A DNA stretch of 5,614 nucleotides from Clostridia bacterium. Lineage in GTDB: Bacteria; Bacillota; Clostridia; Oscillospirales; Butyricicoccaceae. The notes beneath the pieces are model-generated. The model had not been told where the DNA came from, did no database searches, and worked only from the letters and a program-made list of their open reading frames with translations. How positions within the stretch are numbered: the first letter of the stretch is position 1; each line of letters opens with the position of its first letter. This document shows, piece after piece, positions 1 through 4,566 of this stretch. The translations under genes were made by a program, and so were the position numbers. The stretch covers positions 1 through 5,614 of the forward strand of contig JAFYNW010000172.1 of the NCBI GenBank assembly GCA_017547995.1. The letters run 5' to 3'.

Positions 1-96
1 CATAACGCTCATGGTAAGTACGAATTCGTTCCTGTTCAGTCCCTCGAAAAAATGGTAGACGTTCTCGTAACACTTGTTCAGAAGTTCGTAAAGTAA
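1..96 (+). CDS. pepT: Peptidase T (tripeptide aminopeptidase), C-terminal fragment
   Basis: Only the last 31 codons are present; the gene enters from the left edge in frame 1 and stops at TAA (94-96), with a second TAA directly after it. The fragment begins HNAHGKYEF and continues into an amphipathic helix (SLEKMVDVLVTLVQKF). From memory of the family, the N-x-HGK-x-E/F block followed by a helix starting near 'MEKAV' is the C-terminus of peptidase T, an M20-family dizinc exopeptidase that removes the N-terminal residue from tripeptides in the cytoplasm. The His of HGK (fragment residue 4) would be the last zinc ligand. The other catalytic residues lie outside the window. A related M20 peptidase is the main alternative, but the HGK-x-EF spacing favours PepT. 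The gene converges on the minus-strand gene at 140-526 and shares a terminator hairpin with it. Confidence 0.78.
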   Translation, partial: HNAHGKYEFVPVQSLEKMVDVLVTLVQKFVK

Positions 97-111
97 TAAT
101 TACATAATTAT

Positions 112-145
112 AAAAGGCAGTTCGTAACGAGCTGCCTTTTTATTT
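112..145 (+). terminator. Intrinsic terminator of pepT, probably bidirectional
   Basis: The arms 112-124 and 128-140 pair over 13 bp (one G-T wobble at 121/131) around a TAA loop (125-127). On the plus strand a T-rich tail follows (137-145, TTTTTATTT). On the minus strand the same hairpin is followed by TTTTATAATT, so it could also stop the convergent gene at 140-526. The minus-strand stop codon (140-142) overlaps the outermost base pair. Confidence 0.88.
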
Positions 146-526
146 AGTCTGTATAGTTATATCAGGAATATCCCACACGGAATATTTTCTCCAGTATATT
201 TCGGATGATACCGTCAGATTTGTCGTTCCATTTGTGAAAATATATCCGCTTCCCGCCTGCTCAATCAGCTCCGAATCGTATTTTTCGAGCATTATGGCTT
301 TGACTGGTGCAATATTGCCAACCTTTGTCAGGTATATGCCCTCCGAAACTTTGACTATCGGATTTTCCTCACTTATCTTTACCATAGCTTTTACGTATGG
401 CATTGGATACCCGCGCTGGAATATAGCTGGTCCATAAAGCTTGAATATAAACGTCATCAGCAAGATAATAATTGTCGCAATACTTGCCAGTACTATTCTT
501 TTTCGCTTTGTCTTTGTATTATCCAT
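140..526 (-). CDS. Small membrane-anchored protein of unknown function
   Basis: A 128-residue protein that I do not recognise. The first 10 residues are strongly basic (KTKRKR), followed by one hydrophobic helix at about residues 11-29 (IVLASIATIIILLMTFIF). By the positive-inside rule this predicts a cytoplasmic N-terminus, a single transmembrane anchor and about 98 residues outside the membrane. The helix is not followed by a clear signal peptidase site or a lipobox cysteine, so an uncleaved anchor is more likely than a secreted protein. The outer part is mixed polar and beta-prone (VKVSEGIYLTKV, GSGYIFTNGTTNLTVSS), has no cysteine, and shows no motif I can name. The start is supported by a GAGGTGA ribosome binding site 6 bases upstream of the ATG. 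It is probably a single-gene unit: a terminator separates it from rubrerythrin upstream, and it converges with pepT. That it is expressed is inferred from the start signal, frame length and terminators. Confidence 0.75.
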   Translation of the reverse strand: MDNTKTKRKRIVLASIATIIILLMTFIFKLYGPAIFQRGYPMPYVKAMVKISEENPIVKVSEGIYLTKVGNIAPVKAIMLEKYDSELIEQAGSGYIFTNGTTNLTVSSEIYWRKYSVWDIPDITIQTK

Positions 527-532
527 AGTGTA

Positions 533-540
533 TCACCTCA
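533..540 (-). promoter_or_regulatory. Ribosome binding site of the small membrane protein gene
   Basis: On the minus strand TGAGGTGA precedes the ATG (526-524) with a gap of 6 bases. It is the main sequence support that this unrecognised frame is a translated gene, and it fixes the start. Confidence 0.75.
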
Positions 541-545
541 CTTAA

Positions 546-574
546 ATGTTAACACAAATCCGCCGTTTATGCAA
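546..574 (-). promoter_or_regulatory. Possible sigma-A promoter for the small membrane protein gene
   Basis: On the minus strand TTGCAT (574-569) and TAACAT (551-546) are separated by 17 bases, matching 3 of 6 and 4 of 6 consensus positions. The predicted start of transcription would be near 539, so the transcript would begin almost at the ribosome binding site. That tight geometry makes this a weak call, although the gene needs a promoter here because a terminator lies just upstream. Confidence 0.3.
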
Positions 575-595
575 TCGACTGTTGGTCGAATACAG

Positions 596-621
596 AAAAA
601 GACACCCTTTCGGGTGCCTTT
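596..621 (-). terminator. Intrinsic terminator of the perR-rubrerythrin operon
   Basis: Read on the minus strand, AAAGGCACCC (621-612) pairs with GGGTGTCTTT (607-598) over 10 bp, with one G-U wobble, around a GAAA (GNRA) tetraloop at 611-608. A run of five T residues (600-596) follows. The wobble is a mismatch on the plus strand, so the hairpin is oriented for minus-strand transcription. It lies 13 bases after the rubrerythrin stop codon. Confidence 0.9.
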
Positions 622-634
622 ATATTGACCTATA

Positions 635-1174
635 TTAGTAGTTGATAACACGGAGCTGGAAGTGAGCCTTTGGATGGTCACATACTGGGCACATTTCAGG
701 AGCATCAGAACCTACGTGGATGTGGCCACAGTTGCGGCACTGCCATACCTGTTCGCCTTCACGGTTGAATACTTTACCTTCCTTGATATTGTTGAGGAGA
801 GCAACGTATCTTTCTTCGTGTTCCTTTTCAATCTTGCCTACTGCTTCAAAGAGGAATGCGATCTTATCAAAGCCTTCTTCTCTTGCTACCTTAGCCATGT
901 TAGCATACATGTCTGTCCATTCGTAGTTTTCGCCTGCTGCTGCGTCTTCGAGGTTTGTCATTGTGTCAGGCATACCATCGTGAAGAAGCTTGAACCAGAT
1001 CTTTGCGTGTTCCTTTTCGTTGTCAGCTGTTTCCTGGAAGAAAGCTGCGATCTGTTCGAAGCCTTCCTTCTTAGCCTTAGATGCATAGTATGTGTACTTG
1101 TTTCTAGCCTGAGATTCACCTGCGAATGCTGCCCAGAGATTAGCTTCAGTTTTTGTACCCTTCAAGTTTGACAT
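635..1174 (-). CDS. rbr: Rubrerythrin (diiron NADH-linked peroxidase)
   Basis: A 179-residue cytoplasmic rubrerythrin, full length for the family. Known role: anaerobes use it to reduce hydrogen peroxide to water at a diiron site, with electrons from NAD(P)H passed through a rubredoxin-type iron. The N-terminal four-helix ferritin-like domain (about 1-135) keeps the expected ligands: E20 in FAGESQARN, E53 and H56 in NEKEHAK, E82 and E85 in GENYEW, and E116 and H119 in IEKEHEERY. The C-terminal rubredoxin-like domain has the FeS4 cysteines C146-x2-C149 and C162-x2-C165, ending in the usual HPKAHF. The frame is open upstream to 1225, but that extension overlaps the end of perR, and its internal ATG at 1189 overlaps the ribosome binding site. 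The ATG at 1174 follows GGAGGA by 7 bases and starts the family-typical MSNLKGTKTE. It lies 26 bases after perR with no terminator between, so the two are probably co-transcribed and peroxide- or iron-responsive. Confidence 0.97.
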   Translation of the reverse strand: MSNLKGTKTEANLWAAFAGESQARNKYTYYASKAKKEGFEQIAAFFQETADNEKEHAKIWFKLLHDGMPDTMTNLEDAAAGENYEWTDMYANMAKVAREEGFDKIAFLFEAVGKIEKEHEERYVALLNNIKEGKVFNREGEQVWQCRNCGHIHVGSDAPEMCPVCDHPKAHFQLRVINY

Positions 1175-1181
1175 AATAAAA

Positions 1182-1187
1182 TCCTCC
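1182..1187 (-). promoter_or_regulatory. Ribosome binding site that fixes the rubrerythrin start
   Basis: GGAGGA on the minus strand lies 7 bases upstream of the ATG at 1174. It rules out the longer open frame starting at 1225, because this motif would lie inside that coding sequence. Confidence 0.9.
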
Positions 1188-1200
1188 ATAATATATTTTT

Positions 1201-1590
1201 TTATTTTTGTTGACAATTTTTGCATACGCCCGAGAATATGAGTTCATGACTTTTAATTATAAAACCCATATTGTTCGGGACTTTTTCTTCAAGCTCCGAC
1301 ATATAGTCCATATCCACGTCGAAAACTCTCTTACAGTCTTCGCATACGAAGTGATAATGAGCATCGATTGTGAAATCAAATCTGTCCGGTGCGCCTGGAA
1401 CCTTAACTCTGTAAACGCTTCCCTCTTCGCACATCGTATTCAGATTTCTGTAGACTGTGCCTTTGCTTATTGTTGGATGGTCTTTCACTATATATTCATA
1501 TATCTCATCCGCCGTAGGATGTATACATAATGAATTGACCGCATCCATAATCAGTTTTTTCTGAATTGTGTTTCTTTTCAATTTCATCAT
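1201..1590 (-). CDS. perR: PerR-like Fur-family peroxide/metal-responsive repressor
   Basis: A 129-residue Fur-family repressor. The N-terminal winged helix (about 1-65) contains HPTADEIYEY and the recognition helix SKGTVYRNLN (42-51). The dimerisation domain holds two CxxC pairs, C83/C86 and C123/C126, the structural zinc site. By alignment from memory with Bacillus subtilis PerR, the regulatory metal ligands are H24, D72 (RFDF), H78 and H80 (AHYH) and D91 (VFDV). Aspartate at the last position is typical of PerR, while Fur usually has glutamate there, so peroxide sensing through histidine oxidation is the favoured role. Fur, or a more general iron sensor, cannot be excluded. It is about 15 residues shorter at the N-terminus than B. 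subtilis PerR. An in-frame TAA at 1594-1596 prevents any upstream extension. The start is uncertain: AAGGA (1591-1595) abuts the ATG at 1590, leaves 3 bases to the ATG at 1587 and 9 to a TTG at 1581. It is first in an operon with rubrerythrin and probably represses itself. Confidence 0.9.
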   Translation of the reverse strand: MMKLKRNTIQKKLIMDAVNSLCIHPTADEIYEYIVKDHPTISKGTVYRNLNTMCEEGSVYRVKVPGAPDRFDFTIDAHYHFVCEDCKRVFDVDMDYMSELEEKVPNNMGFIIKSHELIFSGVCKNCQQK

Positions 1591-1592
1591 TC

Positions 1593-1611
1593 CTTAATGA
1601 TAATCATTCTT
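1593..1611 (-). promoter_or_regulatory. Fur/PerR-family operator upstream of perR
   Basis: The stretch contains the perfect 6-1-6 palindrome AATGATAATCATT (1596-1608). Against the classical 19-bp Fur box GATAATGATAATCATTATC it matches 15 of 19 positions. Against the Per box TTATAATNATTATAA, centred on 1602, it matches 9 of 14 defined positions. It lies just downstream of the predicted transcription start (about 1617) and overlaps the AAGGA ribosome binding site, so bound repressor would block transcription of perR-rbr. Its location and family fit autoregulation; binding itself is inferred. Confidence 0.85.
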
Positions 1612-1623
1612 AATTGCAACTTA

Positions 1624-1652
1624 ATATTACCATACTCCACTGATTTTGTCAA
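1624..1652 (-). promoter_or_regulatory. Strong sigma-A promoter of the perR-rubrerythrin operon
   Basis: On the minus strand a perfect TTGACA (-35, 1652-1647) and TAATAT (-10, 1629-1624) are 17 bases apart, with a TGG extended -10 element directly before the hexamer. The predicted start is a G near 1617, giving a leader of about 27 bases that contains the operator. A promoter this strong fits a unit held down by a repressor and released under stress. Confidence 0.92.
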
Positions 1653-1719
1653 CACTTTTTTTCAAAATTTTTATTGGAAAATTAAAAAAGATTTTTTACA
1701 AAAAAGACACTATATTTTT

Positions 1720-1733
1720 ACACGTATATGTGT
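1720..1733. repeat. Imperfect palindrome in the secA promoter spacer
   Basis: ACACGTATATGTGT pairs at 6 of 7 symmetric positions (mismatch 1724/1729). It ends directly against the TATAAT hexamer of the secA promoter and overlaps its TGT extension. It could be an operator or a chance feature of AT-rich promoter DNA; the sequence alone does not decide. Confidence 0.35.
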
Positions 1734-1739
1734 TATAAT
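1731..1739 (+). promoter_or_regulatory. Extended -10 promoter of secA
   Basis: TGT followed by a perfect TATAAT (1734-1739) forms an extended -10 element. The -35 position 17 bases upstream (1711-1716, TATATT) is poor, which the TG extension can offset, and A/T tracts upstream (1660-1700) could act as UP elements. Predicted transcription start is near 1746, giving a leader of about 38 bases. An overlapping alternative is TTTACA (1717-1722) with TATATA 17 bases further on (1740-1745). Confidence 0.75.
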
Positions 1740-1770
1740 TATATAGTATGATTAAGTTTACATTATGTTT

Positions 1771-1775
1771 AGGAG
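1771..1775 (+). promoter_or_regulatory. Ribosome binding site of secA
   Basis: AGGAG lies 8 bases upstream of the secA ATG at 1784, which is the optimal distance and supports that start. Confidence 0.9.
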
Positions 1776-1783
1776 ATAATTAA

Positions 1784-4516
1784 ATGGCATTTGGTTTTTT
1801 AAGAAAACTTTTCGGAGATACCTCTGAAAAAGAAATAAAGAAAATTGAACCGATGGTCAAAGCTATCGAGCAGCTTGCTAAAAAATATGCAGACATGAAT
1901 GACGAGCAGCTCAAGGCTATGACTCCTTATTTCAAAGAACAGCTTGCAAACGGCAAAACACTTGAAGATATCCTCCCTGATGCATTTGCCGTCTGTCGTG
2001 AAGCAGCAAAACGTGTCCTCGGTATGTATCCATATTCTGTGCAGCTCAAGGGCGGCATTATCCTTCATCAGGGTCGAATTGCCGAAATGAAGACAGGTGA
2101 AGGTAAAACTCTCGTTGCTGTCCTCCCTTCCTATCTTAACGCTCTTACAGGTAAGGGTGTTCATATCGTTACAACAAACGATTACCTCGCAAAGCGAGAC
2201 AGTGACTGGATGGGCAAGGTCCATCGTTTCCTCGGTCTCACAGTTGGTGTTATCGTTCACGGTCTTACAGACGTTGAACGCCGTGCAGCTTATGCTTGCG
2301 ATATCACTTACGGTACAAATAACGAACTTGGCTTCGACTACCTCCGCGACAATATGGCTATTTATAAGGAAGAAATGGTTCAGCGCGGCCATAATTTCGC
2401 CATCGTCGACGAAGTTGACTCCATCCTCATTGACGAAGCAAGAACTCCGCTTATCATTTCCGGTCAGGGTGACAAGTCCACAGACCTTTATGCGCGAGCT
2501 GATGCATTTGCTTCCCGTCTTAAATCCAAGAAGTTTGTAAGTGTCGATGAAAAGGAAGATCAGGAAGATATCGACGCTGATTATATTATTGATGAAAAGG
2601 CAAAGACTGCCACTATCACACCAAGGGGTACAAAAAAGGCTGAGGAATTCTTCGGTCTCGAAAGCTTGTCAGACCCACAGAATGCCACAATTCTTCACCA
2701 TATCAATCAGGCTCTCAAGGCTCGTGGTATTATGAAACTTGACCTTGACTACGTTGTCAAGGATGGTGAAATTATCATCGTTGACGAATTCACAGGTCGT
2801 CTTATGTATGGCAGACGCTATTCCGAAGGCTTGCATCAAGCTATCGAAGCTAAGGAAAAGGTTCGCGTAAACCGCGAAAGCAAGACTCTTGCGACTATCA
2901 CGTTCCAGAACTTCTTCCGTCTTTATACAAAGCTTTCCGGTATGACTGGTACTGCCCTCACCGAAGAAGAAGAATTCAGACAGATTTATCATCTTGACGT
3001 TATTGAAATACCTACCAACAAGGAAGTAAAGAGAAAAGACCTTCCTGATACCATCTATAAAACAGAAAAGGCAAAGTTCAACGCAGTTATCGACCGCATT
3101 GTCGAATGCAACGCAAAGGGACAGCCTGTTCTCGTCGGCACTATTTCCATCGAAAAGAGTGAGCTTCTCTCCTCTATGCTTACAAAGCGCGGTGTCAAGC
3201 ACAACGTGCTCAATGCAAAGCAACACGAAAAAGAAGCTTTGATTGTTGCTCAGGCAGGCAGCCTCGGTGCGGTTACTATTGCTACAAATATGGCAGGCCG
3301 TGGTACTGACATCGTTCTCGGTGGTAATCCTGAGTTTATGGCTAAGGCTGAAATGGTAAAGATGGGCTATTCTGATGAGCTTATTGAAGAAGCAACAGGC
3401 TTTGCTGAAACAAACGATACTTCCATTATTGAAGCGCGCGCTACGTTCAAACAGCTTCTTGCTCAGCACAAGGAACATACTGATAAGGATGCCATCAAGG
3501 TACGAGACGCAGGCGGTCTTTGTGTTATCGGTACAGAAAGACATGAAAGCAGACGTATTGACAATCAGCTCCGCGGTCGTTCAGGCCGTCAGGGTGACCC
3601 TGGTACAAGTATCTTCTATCTCTCCCTCGAAGATGACCTTATGCGTCTTTTCGGCGGTGAAAAGGTAGCAAATGCAATGACTTCCCTCAAGATTGATGAA
3701 AATCAGCCACTCGACCAAAAGATTCTCTCCGGTGCTCTTGAAAGTGCTCAGGGTAAGGTCGAAGGCAGAAACTTCCTCGCAAGAAAGCACGTTCTTGAAT
3801 ACGATAACGTGCTCAACAAGCAGAGAGAGGTTATCTATGGTCAGCGTCAGTCTGTGCTCAACGGCAACGACATCAAGGATTCCATCATTTCGATGCTCAA
3901 TGAATACGTTGAAAACGGTGTCAATGCTTATGCAGGTGAAAAGAATTACGTTGATATTCTCGACGTTCCTGATATGATGAAGAAGTTTGAAAAGCTTTTC
4001 GTCGATCCGGGTGAAATCACATTCACACGCGAATATCTTGATTTCCATACAAAGAAGGACATCATCGACCTTCTCAAGGAAAAGGCTATGGCATTCTATG
4101 AAGCCAAGGAAAAGACTATCACTCCTGAGGTTATGCGCGAGCTCGAACGCGTTGTTCTTCTCAAGGTTGTTGATGCAAAGTGGATGGACCATATCGATGC
4201 AATGCATGAACTCCGTCGTGGCGTAGCCTTTGCGGCATACGCTCAGACAGACCCTGTTATCGTCTATAAGCAGCAAGGTCTTGATATGTTCGACCAGATG
4301 GTCAGCGAAATCAGAGAAGAAACTGCGCGTACTGTTCTTCTCGCTCAGCTTGTCGGTGCTGATGCTCCTAAACGCGAAAAACTCATGAATCCTCTCACAG
4401 CTGCAGGCGGAGATGATTCTGTACAGAAAAAGCCTGTCAGAAAGGAAAAGGTTGGCAGAAACGATCTTTGTCCTTGCGGCAGCGGCTTGAAGTACAAAAA
4501 ATGTTGCGGTAAATAA
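1784..4516 (+). CDS. secA: SecA, preprotein translocase ATPase
   Basis: Full-length SecA (910 residues), the ATPase that pushes unfolded preproteins through SecYEG at the cytoplasmic membrane face. NBD1 carries Walker A (MKTGEGKT, 102-109) and the DEVD Walker B (209-212, followed by SILIDEARTPLIISG). The preprotein cross-linking domain is at about 225-364. NBD2 has TNMAGRGTDIVLGG (501-514) and the arginine-finger region RGRSGRQGDPG (597-607). The scaffold with two-helix finger includes WMDH (800-803). The C-terminus has the zinc motif C896-x-C898-x8-C907-C908, which in other bacteria binds SecB or ribosomes and membrane. About 50 extra residues between the NBD2 motif and GTERHESRR (583-591), relative to B. 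subtilis SecA, match the insertion I recall in clostridial homologues. The fingertip reads GVAFAAYAQTDP (813-824): the tip tyrosine Y819 is kept, but the arginine usual in LRGYAQ or LRAYGQ is alanine (A817). The start follows AGGAG by 8 bases. Confidence 0.98.
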   Translation: MAFGFLRKLFGDTSEKEIKKIEPMVKAIEQLAKKYADMNDEQLKAMTPYFKEQLANGKTLEDILPDAFAVCREAAKRVLGMYPYSVQLKGGIILHQGRIAEMKTGEGKTLVAVLPSYLNALTGKGVHIVTTNDYLAKRDSDWMGKVHRFLGLTVGVIVHGLTDVERRAAYACDITYGTNNELGFDYLRDNMAIYKEEMVQRGHNFAIVDEVDSILIDEARTPLIISGQGDKSTDLYARADAFASRLKSKKFVSVDEKEDQEDIDADYIIDEKAKTATITPRGTKKAEEFFGLESLSDPQNATILHHINQALKARGIMKLDLDYVVKDGEIIIVDEFTGRLMYGRRYSEGLHQAIEAKEKVRVNRESKTLATITFQNFFRLYTKLSGMTGTALTEEEEFRQIYHLDVIEIPTNKEVKRKDLPDTIYKTEKAKFNAVIDRIVECNAKGQPVLVGTISIEKSELLSSMLTKRGVKHNVLNAKQHEKEALIVAQAGSLGAVTIATNMAGRGTDIVLGGNPEFMAKAEMVKMGYSDELIEEATGFAETNDTSIIEARATFKQLLAQHKEHTDKDAIKVRDAGGLCVIGTERHESRRIDNQLRGRSGRQGDPGTSIFYLSLEDDLMRLFGGEKVANAMTSLKIDENQPLDQKILSGALESAQGKVEGRNFLARKHVLEYDNVLNKQREVIYGQRQSVLNGNDIKDSIISMLNEYVENGVNAYAGEKNYVDILDVPDMMKKFEKLFVDPGEITFTREYLDFHTKKDIIDLLKEKAMAFYEAKEKTITPEVMRELERVVLLKVVDAKWMDHIDAMHELRRGVAFAAYAQTDPVIVYKQQGLDMFDQMVSEIREETARTVLLAQLVGADAPKREKLMNPLTAAGGDDSVQKKPVRKEKVGRNDLCPCGSGLKYKKCCGK

Positions 4517-4522
4517 TTTTTT

Positions 4523-4547
4523 GATAGGAGGGGTTTCCCCTCCTATC
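4523..4547 (+). other. Perfect 11-bp hairpin between secA and the glycosidase gene
   Basis: Arms 4523-4533 and 4537-4547 pair perfectly around a TTT loop, seven of the eleven pairs being G-C. No T-run follows on the plus strand (TCATTCT), and on the minus strand the hairpin is followed by AAAAAA, so it is not a canonical intrinsic terminator in either direction. It starts 6 bases after the secA stop codon and ends 19 bases before the next ATG. Likely roles are partial termination, protection of the secA mRNA 3' end, or an RNA processing boundary. Its 5' arm hides a strong AGGAGG that is 35 bases from the next start codon. Confidence 0.7.
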
Positions 4548-4554
4548 TCATTCT

Positions 4555-4560
4555 GAAAGG
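4555..4560 (+). promoter_or_regulatory. Ribosome binding site of the glycosidase gene
   Basis: GAAAGG lies 6 bases upstream of the ATG at 4567. It is weaker than the secA site but well placed, and it supports the start that gives an intact signal peptide. Confidence 0.75.
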
Positions 4561-4566
4561 ATCTAA

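Noticed and set aside
662..1171. Plus-strand open frame of 169 codons opposite rubrerythrin
   Set aside because: It is the antisense shadow of a clear rubrerythrin gene, rich in Cys, Phe and Val as such shadows are, with no ribosome binding site and no recognisable motif.
1188..1216. Internal promoter for rubrerythrin: TTGTCA-17-TATTAT on the minus strand at the end of perR
   Set aside because: The hexamers match 5/6 and 5/6, but the predicted start (about 1181) would fall after the GGAGGA site and remove it from the transcript. The stretch is very AT-rich, so such a match is easy by chance.
1175..1225. Seventeen-codon N-terminal extension of rubrerythrin
   Set aside because: It would overlap the end of perR and include the GGAGGA ribosome binding site as coding sequence; the family begins at MSNLKGTKTE.
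1591..1783. Riboswitch or small RNA in the divergent intergenic region
   Set aside because: The predicted leaders are only about 27 and 38 bases long, the remaining sequence is AT-rich without a GC-containing stem, and promoters and an operator explain it.
2669..4276. Long minus-strand open frames (2669-3544 and 3581-4276) opposite secA
   Set aside because: They are antisense to strongly conserved SecA motifs, overlap nothing but secA, lack start signals, and have low-complexity, Cys- and Phe-rich translations.
4526..4533. AGGAGGGG as the ribosome binding site of a hidden small gene after secA
   Set aside because: No ATG, GTG or TTG start lies at a suitable distance, and the motif is sealed in a perfect hairpin stem.
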